From the NCBI GenBank assembly GCA_021784205.1, contig JAJXTB010000002.1, forward strand, positions 30,064 through 94,063: a stretch of 64,000 nucleotides of DNA, read 5' to 3'. The translations under genes and the position numbers were made by a program. Position 1 is the first letter of the stretch. Every line of letters starts with the position of its first letter. This DNA is from Actinomycetes bacterium. Lineage in GTDB: Bacteria > Actinomycetota > Acidimicrobiia > Acidimicrobiales > RAAP-2. The notes under the pieces were generated by a model. It saw only the letters and a list, made by a program, of their open reading frames with translations, was not told where the DNA came from and did no database searches. This document shows, piece after piece, positions 19,913 through 28,414 of this stretch.

Positions 19913-21838
19913 TTACAAGTACTTCGAGTGCGGCGCCTCGGGCAGCGGCCGGGGGAACTCGGGCTTGTCGTCGAGCATTCGCGTGAAGGCTTCGGTCAGT
20001 CCGGCCGGGTCGAGACCCAGCTCGGCGAGCAGGAGATCCGGTCGGTGGTGCTCGAGGAAGGCGCGCGGCACGCCAAGAATCCTCGTCGTGGGAAACGACT
20101 GCCCGAGCTCTTGGGCACGATCACGCACGGCGGCGACCATCAGCGTGCCGGCGCCGCCGTGGCGGGTGCCGTCCTCCACGGTGATGATGCGCTCGTGAGC
20201 CAGCGCGTCATCGATCATCGACGGGTCCGGTGGCAGGACGCGCACGTCGTAGAGGGTCACGCGACCGCGGCTTGACCCCATGGCGGCGATCGCCGCCATG
20301 GCACTGGGTGCCATCTTGCCGACGGCGAGCACGCACAGCGACCCGTCGCCGCGCAGCACTTCTCGTGCCTGGAGGCCGCTGCCGATCGCGCCGTCAAAGG
20401 GCTGGGGGAGCGTCTTGGGGAAGCGAAGGGCCGTGGGCGTCGACATCGAGAGCGCGGTCGCGAGCATCCCGGGAACCTCCTCGGCGCTCGAGGGCGCGAA
20501 GATGGTCACGTTGGGGATCGCGAGACACAGGGCGATGTCGAGGAGTCCGTGGTGACTCGGGCCATCGTCGCCGGTGATCCCCGCTCGGTCGAAGACGAAG
20601 ACGACCGGGAGGTTCAGCAGGCCGACGTCGAGGTGTGCCTGGTCGAAGGCGCGGCTGAAGAACGTGGAGTACACCGCCACCACGGGCTTGAGCCCGCCCA
20701 TCGCCATACCGGCCGCGGCCGTAACCGCGTGCTGCTCGGCGATCCCGACGTCAAAGAACCGCTCGGGGAACCGCTCCTGGAACTGCATGAGCCCGGTTGG
20801 CCCGGCCATCGCGGCGGTGATGGCGACGATGCGGTCGTCGACCCCGGCGAGAGTCACGAGCGCGTTACTGAACGCCTCGGTGAAGGACTGCGGCGGCACC
20901 TCCTCGTCGTTCAGTCGAGGTGGCAGTTTGAAGTCGTGCATCCGTAGGTCGTCGGTGACCGCCGGTTCATAGCCCCGACCCTTCTGGGTCATGACGTGAA
21001 TCAGGATCGGCCCATCCCACTTCGCGGCGCTGCGGATCGTCGTCTCGAGGGATTCGATGTTGTGCCCGTCGATCGGCCCAACGTAGCGGACGCCGAGGTT
21101 CTCGAAGAACGTGTGCGGCGTCACGAACTCGCGGACGACCGAGGTGAACCCGTCGATCCCTCGGTAGGCCGCCTTGCCCACTCGGGGCAGGTGGGGAACC
21201 AACCGGCGCAGCCGGTCGCGCATGGTCAGGTACGTCCGATTGAGGCGCAGGTTCGTGAGCGACTCGGAGAGCTTGGAGATGGTCGGCGCATAGCTTCGTC
21301 CGTTGTCGTTGAAGATGATGACGACGCGCTGGTTGGAGTGGCCGAGGTTGTTCAGTGCCTCGTAGGCCATGCCGCCGGTGAGCGATCCGTCGCCGACGAC
21401 GGCGACGATGTGCCGTTTGCCGCCGTGGCCGATGAGCTCCTTGCGCTGCTCCATCGCGACGGACAGTCCGTGAGCGTAGGAGAGGGCGGTCGAAGCGTGC
21501 GACGATTCGATCCAGTCGTGGGGACTCTCGGAGCGGTTGGGGTAGCCCGAGATTCCGTCGCGCTGGCGCAGGTGCTTGAAGCCGTAGCGCCTACCGGTCA
21601 GCAGCTTGTGCACGTAGGCCTGGTGGCCAGTGTCCCAGAGCAAGATGTCGTTGGGCGAGTCAAAGACTCGGTGCAGCGCGATAGTCAGCTCCACCACGCC
21701 GAGGTTCGATCCGAGGTGCCCGCCCGTGGTGGTCACCGTCTCGATGATGAAGTTCCGGATTTCGCCGCTCAACTCGTAGAGCTGGTCGTAGGAGAGGCCC
21801 TTCAGGTCTGCCGGACTCTCGATCGACGGAAGTATCAC
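19913..21838 (-). CDS. dxs: 1-deoxy-D-xylulose-5-phosphate synthase
   Basis: First step of the MEP isoprenoid pathway, condensing pyruvate and glyceraldehyde 3-phosphate with thiamine diphosphate. The 641-residue protein has GGHLGSNLGVVELTIALH, DTGHQAYVHKLLTGR, the ThDP motif GDGSLTGGMAYEALNN with a later NDN, and a transketolase C-half with DVGIAEQHAVTAAAGMA. The GTG at 21838 is supported by TAGTCT 6 nt upstream. It reads as an independent transcript upstream of msrB. Confidence 0.96.
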   Translation of the reverse strand: MILPSIESPADLKGLSYDQLYELSGEIRNFIIETVTTTGGHLGSNLGVVELTIALHRVFDSPNDILLWDTGHQAYVHKLLTGRRYGFKHLRQRDGISGYPNRSESPHDWIESSHASTALSYAHGLSVAMEQRKELIGHGGKRHIVAVVGDGSLTGGMAYEALNNLGHSNQRVVIIFNDNGRSYAPTISKLSESLTNLRLNRTYLTMRDRLRRLVPHLPRVGKAAYRGIDGFTSVVREFVTPHTFFENLGVRYVGPIDGHNIESLETTIRSAAKWDGPILIHVMTQKGRGYEPAVTDDLRMHDFKLPPRLNDEEVPPQSFTEAFSNALVTLAGVDDRIVAITAAMAGPTGLMQFQERFPERFFDVGIAEQHAVTAAAGMAMGGLKPVVAVYSTFFSRAFDQAHLDVGLLNLPVVFVFDRAGITGDDGPSHHGLLDIALCLAIPNVTIFAPSSAEEVPGMLATALSMSTPTALRFPKTLPQPFDGAIGSGLQAREVLRGDGSLCVLAVGKMAPSAMAAIAAMGSSRGRVTLYDVRVLPPDPSMIDDALAHERIITVEDGTRHGGAGTLMVAAVRDRAQELGQSFPTTRILGVPRAFLEHHRPDLLLAELGLDPAGLTEAFTRMLDDKPEFPRPLPEAPHSKYL

Positions 21839-21844
21839 CCAGTC

Positions 21845-21850
21845 AGACTA
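21845..21850 (-). promoter_or_regulatory. Candidate leaderless -10 of dxs
   Basis: Minus-strand TAGTCT, ending 6 nt before the GTG start. Confidence 0.55.
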
Positions 21851-21964
21851 CCGGCCGGTACGACTCCAGTACCGATCGACCAGTCCGCAGCCGGGGGGGT
21901 CGCGAACCGCCACCGGTGTCCCGGCCACGGCCAGCGCGGCTGGCGTTCGACCGCGGACGATCGG

Positions 21965-22180
21965 CTAGTCGGCGCTCGCGCTGGGCGTCGACGTTGCCGT
22001 GCTTGAGCGGCTGTCGTTCTTGTAAAATCCGCTGCCCTTGAAGACGATGCCCACGGCCGAGAAAACCTTGCGCAGCTCGCCCCCGCAGAGTTCGCACGTT
22101 GTGAGCGCCGGGTCCGAGAATCGCTGGACGGCCTCGACCCGCTCATGACACGCTTGGCACTCGTATTCGTAGGTTGGCAT
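21965..22180 (-). CDS. FmdB-family zinc-ribbon protein
   Basis: 71-residue protein of the putative regulatory FmdB family. It starts MPTYEYECQACHERVE and has two CxxC pairs (CQAC, CELC), then KVFSAVGIVFKGSGFYKND and a Ser/Thr-rich tail, the usual layout in actinobacteria. The biochemical role is not known. The ATG at 22180 has GGGAG about 9 nt upstream; longer in-frame extensions run into moaC and are not family-like. Confidence 0.85.
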   Translation of the reverse strand: MPTYEYECQACHERVEAVQRFSDPALTTCELCGGELRKVFSAVGIVFKGSGFYKNDSRSSTATSTPSASAD

Positions 22181-22253
22181 ACGTCGGTACTCCCGCAGAC
22201 GAGATAACCGATCCAGTGTACCGGAGGCGTCGCGGGTCTCAGCCGTGGCTCGG

Positions 22254-22259
22254 TAGCAT
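22254..22259 (+). promoter_or_regulatory. Candidate leaderless -10 of moaC
   Basis: TAGCAT ends 6 nt before the GTG at 22266; no Shine-Dalgarno. Confidence 0.55.
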
Positions 22260-22265
22260 TGCGCC

Positions 22266-22760
22266 GTGGACGACTTCCACCAACTCCGACGAACACCCCA
22301 CGACGGGACATTCCCGCGCGAAATCGGGCCAACCGAAGTGATGGCGAGACGCGCGTTGGCGCGTTGTCGCATCAACATGCTTGCGACCACAACCTCGGCG
22401 GTCGCGGCCAACGCCGTCAACAAGGGCGACGTGCTGGCCACGGCGCGAGTGGCCGGTATCCAGGCCGCCAAACAGGCGGCGACGCTGCTGCCCATGTGCC
22501 ACCCCGTCCTCGTCGGCAACGTCTACGTGAATTTCACGATCGCCGACGCGCACATTGACGTCGAGGTGAGTGTTGACACCATCGACCGAACGGGCGTCGA
22601 AATGGAGGCTCTGGCCGCCGTGACGATGGCCGCGCTGACCGTCTATGACATGTGCAAGTCGATCGACCGCACGATGACCATCGAAGCCGTTGCCCTGTGG
22701 GAGAAGTCGGGCGGTCGAGCCGGTGTGTGGCGCCGCGACGACGAGCCGTCTCGGTCGTGA
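22266..22760 (+). CDS. moaC: Cyclic pyranopterin monophosphate synthase MoaC
   Basis: Second step of molybdenum cofactor synthesis, forming cyclic pyranopterin monophosphate from the MoaA product. The 164 residues contain KQAATLLPMCHPV, GVEMEALAAVTMAALTVYD and MCKSIDRTM, which carry the active-site residues. The start is GTG at 22266, supported by the leaderless -10. No other moa gene is close; the rhodanese-MoeB protein at 4.2 kb could act later in the same pathway. Confidence 0.95.
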   Translation: MDDFHQLRRTPHDGTFPREIGPTEVMARRALARCRINMLATTTSAVAANAVNKGDVLATARVAGIQAAKQAATLLPMCHPVLVGNVYVNFTIADAHIDVEVSVDTIDRTGVEMEALAAVTMAALTVYDMCKSIDRTMTIEAVALWEKSGGRAGVWRRDDEPSRS

Positions 22761-22803
22761 CGGACTTGCCCGTCGGTTGCCCGGCGATCACGAGGATCCA
22801 ACG

Positions 22804-24741
22804 ATGATTCGAAACGCGGTCGAAGAGAGTCGCGAGCGTCTGGTCGCGCTGGCGCTGCTGCTGCAGAGTGCCACCCAGCAACGTCCGCTGACCCAAGAGA
22901 CCATCGTGTCTGAGCTCCTGATCGACGAGTATCCCGTGAAGTCGAGCGGCCCGCGCAAGGTTCGCGCCTACCAGGGCGGCGACGTCGCCACCCGGCAGAA
23001 GTTCGAACGCGACAAGGCGAAGATTCGCGAGCTGGGCATGCAGATCGAGACGGTCGTGCTCGGTGACGGCAGCGTCGGTTACTGGGTCGAGTCCGATGCG
23101 ATGTACGCACCGCCACTCGCGCTGACCGAAGCCGAGCAGCGCGTGGTTCGACTCGCGTTGCGCCTCTGTGGTTTCGGTCGCTCCGGCGCATTCAGCCTCT
23201 TTGACGAGGGTCCCGCGCCCGACACCGGGCTCGAGTTCTCGAACTACTACAACCCCGTGTTGCGGGCCTTGCGTCTGGGCCGCGTCCTTGCCTTTGACTA
23301 CCAGTCCTCGGCCAACAAGTTACGGGTGGTTGAGCCGCTCGCGCTTCGCGTGATCAACGGTGCCACCTACCTCGTCGCCCGGGTTCGCGGCACCGCCGAG
23401 GTCAAGGGCTACCGAATGACTCGCATCACCTCGATGCCCGTGGTGCGTTCCGAGTCCTTCGAGTCCGATGACGCCATTCGCGCGGTTGCGGCCGCGTGGC
23501 GCCCCGAGTACTCGCGCACCCTCAAGCCCGTCGACGTGGTGGTCGTGACCTCGGCGGACTACGCCTCACTACTCACGCGTGAGTACCCGAGCGCTATCGC
23601 CGCGACCAAGAAGGGCGGGCTGCGCGAAGTAGGGCTCTCGTTCGACAACTTGCGCGAGGCGCTGCGCTTCGTGGTGAACGCCGGCGCTCGGGTGCGATTG
23701 GTGAGCCCCAAGATCCTGAAGGTCGAATTGGCGACGTGGCTCGGTGGCGTGAATCGGGGCGCCGTGCCGGCACTCGACGGGGTGAGGTTCGACCCGGTCA
23801 CGACCACTGACGCGCTCGGTCAAGCCCTGCAGTTGCTGCACGCCGTGCACCTCAGCGGCGACGGGCTGCGCATCAGCGAACTGTCGAGGCGTTTCGACCT
23901 CCCAGCGGACGTGGTCCGACACGTGATGGACCGACTGGTGTCCTTCGAGCCGCTGCACGGACGGTACGGCTTCCCGGCCCACGTGATCAAGGAGTGCGAC
24001 GACTGGGAGAATGAGGCCGAGGACGACTCGCTCTACCGGGCCGAGTATGGCGTCGAAACTGACGCGGCCGACTTGGCGACCCTGACCTGGCGCGAGTTGT
24101 TCGAACTGAACATCGCCCTGCGAGAGGCGTCGCGTATCTATGACGCCCCGGAGGTGCACTCGGCGATCGAGAAGATCGAGTCGGCGATCGGGTCCCAAGT
24201 TCGCGTCGAAAACACGAATTCCGAGCAGTTGCTCGACGTCGTGCGCGGCGCCATCGAGTCGGGCGAGCGGATCAAGATCCACTACACGCCCGCGACCGCG
24301 GACGAGTCCCAGGAGCGCACCATCGAACCGCGTGAGATCCGCGTACTCAACGGCCACGCCTACGTCCGTGCGTTCTGCCTGACGCGAGGGGCGTGGCGGA
24401 CGTTCCGCGTCGATCGAATTAATGACGTCGTGGCCAAGTCGCCAGCCGACGAACCACGCGCCGCCGACCCGGTGCCGAACTGGCTCACGGCCGTTGGCGA
24501 GTCGGGCAGCGACGTCGTGGTCGTGGTCGAGGCGTCGTCGCGTTGGATCTTCGAGCCCCTGCCGAACGCCCAATGGCGCGCGCTCGACGACGGACGTCAC
24601 GCGGTGCGGTTCCGGGTTGCAGATCGGACGTTCCTCGACCACCTCATGGTCCAGGCCGGACCGGGCGCGGTCGTCGCGACACCCGAATTCGCCGACGCCG
24701 GTCGCGATCTCGCCCGCCAGATACGAGCTTTGCTGTCGTAG
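22804..24741 (+). CDS. pafBC: Fused PafB-PafC-type WYL transcriptional regulator
   Basis: Actinobacterial DNA-damage-response activator. In mycobacteria PafB and PafC are two WYL-domain proteins that work together; here one 645-residue chain carries both. Each half has an N-terminal winged helix (first at about 10-80, second at about 340-400) and a WYL-type domain (LRALRLGRVLAFDYQS and later IESGERIKIHYTPA). The ATG at 22804 follows GAGGA; earlier in-frame sequence overlaps moaC. A relaxase-like gene starts only 26 nt downstream, suggesting co-transcription. In mycobacteria these genes usually sit next to pafA and tatAC, not the case here. Confidence 0.86.
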   Translation: MIRNAVEESRERLVALALLLQSATQQRPLTQETIVSELLIDEYPVKSSGPRKVRAYQGGDVATRQKFERDKAKIRELGMQIETVVLGDGSVGYWVESDAMYAPPLALTEAEQRVVRLALRLCGFGRSGAFSLFDEGPAPDTGLEFSNYYNPVLRALRLGRVLAFDYQSSANKLRVVEPLALRVINGATYLVARVRGTAEVKGYRMTRITSMPVVRSESFESDDAIRAVAAAWRPEYSRTLKPVDVVVVTSADYASLLTREYPSAIAATKKGGLREVGLSFDNLREALRFVVNAGARVRLVSPKILKVELATWLGGVNRGAVPALDGVRFDPVTTTDALGQALQLLHAVHLSGDGLRISELSRRFDLPADVVRHVMDRLVSFEPLHGRYGFPAHVIKECDDWENEAEDDSLYRAEYGVETDAADLATLTWRELFELNIALREASRIYDAPEVHSAIEKIESAIGSQVRVENTNSEQLLDVVRGAIESGERIKIHYTPATADESQERTIEPREIRVLNGHAYVRAFCLTRGAWRTFRVDRINDVVAKSPADEPRAADPVPNWLTAVGESGSDVVVVVEASSRWIFEPLPNAQWRALDDGRHAVRFRVADRTFLDHLMVQAGPGAVVATPEFADAGRDLARQIRALLS

Positions 24742-24767
24742 CGACCGTTGGGCCGCGGAGGTCCACG

Positions 24768-25847
24768 ATGATTCACGTCTTCGTACGTCGGTCGACCGAC
24801 GTTGACTACTTGGTACAGGATCGCGGCGACGAACTGGCCGGCGTTCGCCGCGGCGACGCGGGCTGGTGGCTCCGAGGCAACGGAGACGCCCAGTCGAGCC
24901 TCGACGTGGCGAGCGTGTTGCAGACGAGTGCACGGGCCAGCGTCGTTGGCTATGACATCGTCGTGGCGGCGCCCCGCCCGCTCTCGATTCTCGTCGCCCT
25001 GGACGAGTCGAGCGCGGCCGACGTCGTCAGCGCCCATCGTGAGGGGGTCCTCGCTGCGCTGAACTACCTCGAGGACCGCGCGCTCGTGGTTCGCCATCGT
25101 TTCGATGACGGGGCGTACCTTCGCCCCGCCCGCTGGGACCGAGTCGTCGGATTCACCCACGGAATCAATCGCGCGGGCGAACCGCACGTGCACGACCACG
25201 TCCTCGTCGGCGCTCGTCCCAACAACGAGTCGACGGTCGCTGATTCGCGTTCGCTGTTCGCTCACCTGCCCGCAGCTGACGCGATCTATCGGGCGACCTT
25301 GCGCTGGGCGGTCAATCAGCGAACGTCGCACACCGCGTGGCGCAACTTCGCCGGCGTCGAGGGTGTGTCGGGCCTGGATGAGGGCTACCGGGCCATTTGG
25401 GGTGGCCACGCCGGCGATCGCGGTGCGAAGGGTACGTGGTCTCGCGACCAGGTGGTGGCGCGATGGCACGCGGACCTGGGCCAATTCGAGCCGATCAGCG
25501 CGCCGGTGGAGCCACCTCGTCGTAGCTTCGACGCCCACGGGTATGCGGCGGCCTTCGAGGGGGCGACTCGAATTACGCGCCGGGATCTCGTTCGGGCGTT
25601 CGCCGACGCGTCGACCTTCGGGGCCGAGGCGTCCGTGGTCGGAGCGGCAATCGACGCCGTGCACCCACACCTGCGCACCGCGCACGGTCTCGACGAGCGG
25701 CCGTTGCGTCTCGTCCAGGCCCGCCGCCTGGTTCCCGAGCTGAGTCGGACACTCGCCCACGAGCGCGCCGCAATCGACGAGGACCGCTACCTGGACCGGG
25801 CGAGTATCTCGGGACTTCGCGAATCGCGAAATCGCTCGGAGCGGTGA
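24768..25847 (+). CDS. Short MobF (TrwC/TraI)-type relaxase domain protein
   Basis: 359 residues matching the HUH relaxase domain of TrwC/TraI, which nicks DNA at an origin of transfer. After GYDIVVAAPRPLSILVAL (the TrwC DxTFSAPKSVS region) comes VVGFTHGINRAGEPHVHDH, where His131, His142 and His144 fit the metal-binding triad spacing. The N-terminus has one candidate catalytic tyrosine (Tyr14, DVDYLVQ) where TrwC has a multi-Tyr cluster. The helicase half of classical MobF relaxases is missing. The ATG follows GGAGG and lies 26 nt after pafBC. The 3' end overlaps the convergent coupling-protein gene by 61 bp. Whether it still nicks DNA is unknown. Confidence 0.75.
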   Translation: MIHVFVRRSTDVDYLVQDRGDELAGVRRGDAGWWLRGNGDAQSSLDVASVLQTSARASVVGYDIVVAAPRPLSILVALDESSAADVVSAHREGVLAALNYLEDRALVVRHRFDDGAYLRPARWDRVVGFTHGINRAGEPHVHDHVLVGARPNNESTVADSRSLFAHLPAADAIYRATLRWAVNQRTSHTAWRNFAGVEGVSGLDEGYRAIWGGHAGDRGAKGTWSRDQVVARWHADLGQFEPISAPVEPPRRSFDAHGYAAAFEGATRITRRDLVRAFADASTFGAEASVVGAAIDAVHPHLRTAHGLDERPLRLVQARRLVPELSRTLAHERAAIDEDRYLDRASISGLRESRNRSER

Positions 25848-27070
25848 GCCGGGGTGAGGGCGATCCATCGCATCGAATTGTCACTGTCTATGCCAAGCGC
25901 CCAGCCAGGTCGCCCAGTGGCCAAGTCGCCAATGGTGGCTCGGTCGCGTTCGACCCAGCTCGTCGCGTAGGTGGTGTTTCGCCGCCGGCCCCGGTGGATC
26001 GACGTCGTGGGCACCAGCGTGCGGCCCGCGAGACGTTGCAGCAGCTCGAGGGTTTGGCGGTCGGCGATGCCGGGCAGGACGACGGTCGTTGGGAACAGTG
26101 AGACGAACCCATCGGCAATCGCGCCCCATCGGGCGCGAGCTTGGCTCAAGTCTTGGAGACACGCGAGCGTCAAGACTCCTTGCCCACCGCCTTCGGAGAC
26201 GATGCCGGCGAGCCGCGGCAGCGGCGCGACGTTCGCCAACTCGTCGAGCGCCAAGAGCAACCTCGCGCCGTCGGCGTGCCTGTCGTAGGTCGCATGAACG
26301 ATCTGTTCGATCAGTCCGACAATGAGCGGTGTGGACACCGCTTGGAATCGACTTGGCGACACGATGTGTAGTTGATGAGGGGCGCGAAGAAACTCGTCGA
26401 CGTCGAGCGGTGCGCCGCGGGCAGCGGCGCGAGCCGCGTCAGTGCGCAGACCGGCGAAGAGGCCCGATGCCGTTGACCAGATTCCTGATCGTTCTCGCTC
26501 GTCGGTCTCCATGATTCCCTGCAGCAATGCGACCGAAGCGTGGCCATCGCCGTAGCGATCACGCAACGTGGCCAGCGCGTCGTCACCGTGGCGCTGATCT
26601 ATCGCGGTCGCGAGCTGGCCGAGTGAATCACCGCGAAGCGCCGTCGCGTGAATTAGCGGGGCGACCAGGGAGAAAGCCCGTTCGGTCCAGTGATCATCGC
26701 TCCGCTCGCTGTGCGATCGTCTCGCGACGTCGACGAGAGAACGCGTGGCGAGCACGGCGCCGTCCCAGTCATGCGATTGGTTGACGGGCGAGTAGCCGAT
26801 GCGCGTCACACCTCGAGGCGTTGGCACCGTGCCTGACGGATCGAAGAGCAACGTTGCGCCGTCGCTTCGACGGTTGGCCATCGCGGTCACCACGTCGGAC
26901 TTAGTCGACGTGACAACGACCGAGCGAGTCGTGAGCAAGAGATTCGGAATGATGATCGATGACGTCTTGCCACTGCGGCTCGGACCGATCACCAACGTCG
27001 ATCGTTCGTCACCACTCGTCGCGTCGCCGTGTTGAGTTCGTCCGAGATAGATGGTGGCGCTCGAAGTCAC
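25787..27070 (-). CDS. VirD4/TraG-type conjugative coupling ATPase
   Basis: P-loop ATPase of the type IV coupling family, which recruits relaxase-DNA complexes to a secretion channel. The 427 residues have Walker A GPSRSGKT (29-36), LLFDPSGTV, Walker [15 protein letters not shown] and [25 protein letters not shown], typical of TraD/TraG. There is no N-terminal membrane segment within this reading; classical VirD4 proteins have two. The GTG at 27070 has GACAAT 8 nt upstream; a TTG at 27079 is an alternative. No other type IV secretion gene is in the window. Confidence 0.78.
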   Translation of the reverse strand: MTSSATIYLGRTQHGDATSGDERSTLVIGPSRSGKTSSIIIPNLLLTTRSVVVTSTKSDVVTAMANRRSDGATLLFDPSGTVPTPRGVTRIGYSPVNQSHDWDGAVLATRSLVDVARRSHSERSDDHWTERAFSLVAPLIHATALRGDSLGQLATAIDQRHGDDALATLRDRYGDGHASVALLQGIMETDERERSGIWSTASGLFAGLRTDAARAAARGAPLDVDEFLRAPHQLHIVSPSRFQAVSTPLIVGLIEQIVHATYDRHADGARLLLALDELANVAPLPRLAGIVSEGGGQGVLTLACLQDLSQARARWGAIADGFVSLFPTTVVLPGIADRQTLELLQRLAGRTLVPTTSIHRGRRRNTTYATSWVERDRATIGDLATGRPGWALGIDSDNSMRWIALTPAHRSERFRDSRSPEILARSR

Positions 27071-27372
27071 AAAAAACAATTGTCGCGGATTGCGTCGAAA
27101 TGCTTGACATTGGTGGATGAACCGAGTGAACTTTTACTTGTTCTTCTACGGAAGCGTTAGACGAAATACGAATCGTCGCCGATGACGACAGCGAACATCG
27201 TCTTTCCGCATAAGAACCGTGCACTGCGATCGGCCATCGTACAACTGGGAAGTTGGCAGATGGACGGACGAGTTCACGCTCTTCAACGCGGTTCCTTATT
27301 GCAAAATGCAAGTCGACGTAACCGTCGATGAAGGCCCCAGATTGATTCAATGTTGAGTCCCAAGGAGGGAAA
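27071..27372. other. AT-richer intergenic region before the AKKAP-repeat gene
   Basis: About 300 bp, visibly lower in GC than its surroundings. It holds a consensus-like TTGACA at about 27102, and inverted repeats TTGCA-AAA-TGCAA (27299-27311) and TCGACG-TAAC-CGTCGA (27313-27328). The divergent promoters for the coupling ATPase and the AKKAP-repeat protein must lie here. I see no gene in it. An origin of transfer or a regulator site is possible but not shown. Confidence 0.45.
27079..27084 (-). promoter_or_regulatory. Candidate leaderless -10 of the coupling ATPase
   Basis: Minus-strand GACAAT, ending 8 nt before the GTG at 27070. Confidence 0.35.
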
Positions 27373-27681
27373 GTGGCAACAGCCGCCAAGAAGGCTCCGG
27401 CCAAGAAGGCAGTAGCCAAGAAGGCACCGGCCAAGAAGGCCGCCGCCAAGAAGGCTCCGGCCAAGAAGGCAGTAGCCAAGAAGGCACCGGCCAAGAAGGC
27501 CGTCGCTAAGAAGGCACCGGCCAAGAAGGCAGTAGCCAAGAAGGCGCCGGCGAAGAAGGCACCGGCGAAGAAGGCCGCAGCCAAGAAGGCACCGGCGAAG
27601 AAGGCCGTAGCCAAGAAGGCACCGGCGAAGAAGGCTGCCGCCAAGAAGGCTCCGGCCAAGAAGGCTGCCGCCAAGAAGTAG
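27373..27681 (+). CDS. Lysine/alanine/proline-repeat protein (histone H1-tail-like)
   Basis: 102 residues, after MAT almost entirely repeats of [10 protein letters not shown] and AKKAA. This resembles the basic C-terminal tails of histone H1, mycobacterial HupB and other bacterial nucleoid proteins, but no folded domain accompanies the tail. Such tails bind DNA without sequence specificity and can condense it; that is the likely role. GTG start with a very strong Shine-Dalgarno (AAGGAGG), suggesting high expression. The DNA repeats in 15-nt units, so length variation among strains is likely. It is followed by a strong hairpin terminator. Confidence 0.75.
   Translation: MATAAKKAPAKKAVAKKAPAKKAAAKKAPAKKAVAKKAPAKKAVAKKAPAKKAVAKKAPAKKAPAKKAAAKKAPAKKAVAKKAPAKKAAAKKAPAKKAAAKK
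27385..27678 (+). repeat. 15-nt tandem coding repeats (AKKAx)
   Basis: Near-identical GCCAAGAAGGC-cored units in frame, each giving five residues, with synonymous variation between copies. Prone to slippage or recombination. Confidence 0.85.
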
Positions 27682-27690
27682 CCGCCAGCT

Positions 27691-28323
27691 TTACAGTGCG
27701 GTACCAAGCGAATGGGGGGCCGTCGGCCCCCCATTCGCTTCGATTGCGGTCAAGTCCTCGGGCACGTCGACGTCGAATCGCCATGGGCTGTCGGTGATCG
27801 TAACGACCTCTAGTCCCAGGCGCTGGGCCTCCCGCGCATGGCGACGCGCCGAGCCGGGGCCGTAGTGGAAGCGGAATGGCAGGCCGGTGGGCAAGGAGAG
27901 AACGTTCGTGCCCGTGCCGTGCCGGTCCGCGACAATCGTGACCGTCGCGGTGGGTTCGAATCGACCCAATCCATCGGGGAAGCGCAGGTCGCCGTGGGCG
28001 ATGGCGATGCGATGGTAGTCGTGCGCAAGGTGTTCATAGGCGAAGGTAACGGCAGCGTTGAGCCCGGTGTGGGGCGAACGAAGCACCGCGGCGCCGTTGG
28101 CGACGGCGAAACGTTCGATGTCGTCGGTCTCACACACCACGACCACCGGTAGAGGTTTGCAGCTCGCCAACACGGCGCGCGCCAGCTGCTCGGCGATGGA
28201 TGCCACGTTCGAGGTGCCCGCCGCGCGTAGCCGGGACTTGGCCGAATCGAACGATCGAAGGGGGACGACGACGACGCGCCGGGGGGCGGGAGCGAAGTGA
28301 AGGTCTCCATCGAGTGGGTCCAC
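27691..28323 (-). CDS. cofC: 2-phospho-L-lactate guanylyltransferase CofC
   Basis: Activates 2-phospholactate or phosphoenolpyruvate with GTP in coenzyme F420 synthesis. The 210 residues have [13 protein letters not shown] (nucleotide loop), [26 protein letters not shown] and [12 protein letters not shown], typical of CofC. The GTG at 28323 is chosen over an upstream start at 28389, because TACAGT ends 6 nt before it and the resulting length matches the family. The 3' end of the gene contains the shared hairpin terminator. No other F420 gene is in the window. Confidence 0.88.
   Translation of the reverse strand: MDPLDGDLHFAPAPRRVVVVPLRSFDSAKSRLRAAGTSNVASIAEQLARAVLASCKPLPVVVVCETDDIERFAVANGAAVLRSPHTGLNAAVTFAYEHLAHDYHRIAIAHGDLRFPDGLGRFEPTATVTIVADRHGTGTNVLSLPTGLPFRFHYGPGSARRHAREAQRLGLEVVTITDSPWRFDVDVPEDLTAIEANGGPTAPHSLGTAL
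27706..27740. terminator. Strong bidirectional hairpin terminator
   Basis: Perfect 16-bp stem, AAGCGAATGGGGGGCC at 27706-27721 with its complement at 27725-27740 and a 3-nt GTC loop. It lies between the convergent AKKAP-repeat gene and cofC, but inside the last codons of cofC. T-tracts are weak. Confidence 0.7.
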
Positions 28324-28329
28324 CTCGCC

Positions 28330-28335
28330 ACTGTA
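28330..28335 (-). promoter_or_regulatory. Candidate leaderless -10 of cofC
   Basis: Minus-strand TACAGT, ending 6 nt before the GTG at 28323. Confidence 0.5.
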
Positions 28336-28374
28336 CGGCCCGATGGATCGAGCCTCCACCCTCAGCGCCACTCG

Positions 28375-28380
28375 TAGGAT
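28375..28380 (+). promoter_or_regulatory. Candidate -10 of rnhB
   Basis: TAGGAT, 34 nt before the chosen GTG. A GGAGGA at 28397-28402 follows, giving a leadered transcript. Confidence 0.35.
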
Positions 28381-28414
28381 GTCGATCACGACTAGCGGAG
28401 GACCGGGAAGTTCA

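Noticed and set aside
27009..27734. Minus-strand hydrophobic frame [15 protein letters not shown], like a membrane repeat protein
   Set aside because: It is the reverse of the AKKAP repeats; the plus strand has the strong Shine-Dalgarno, terminator and clean start.
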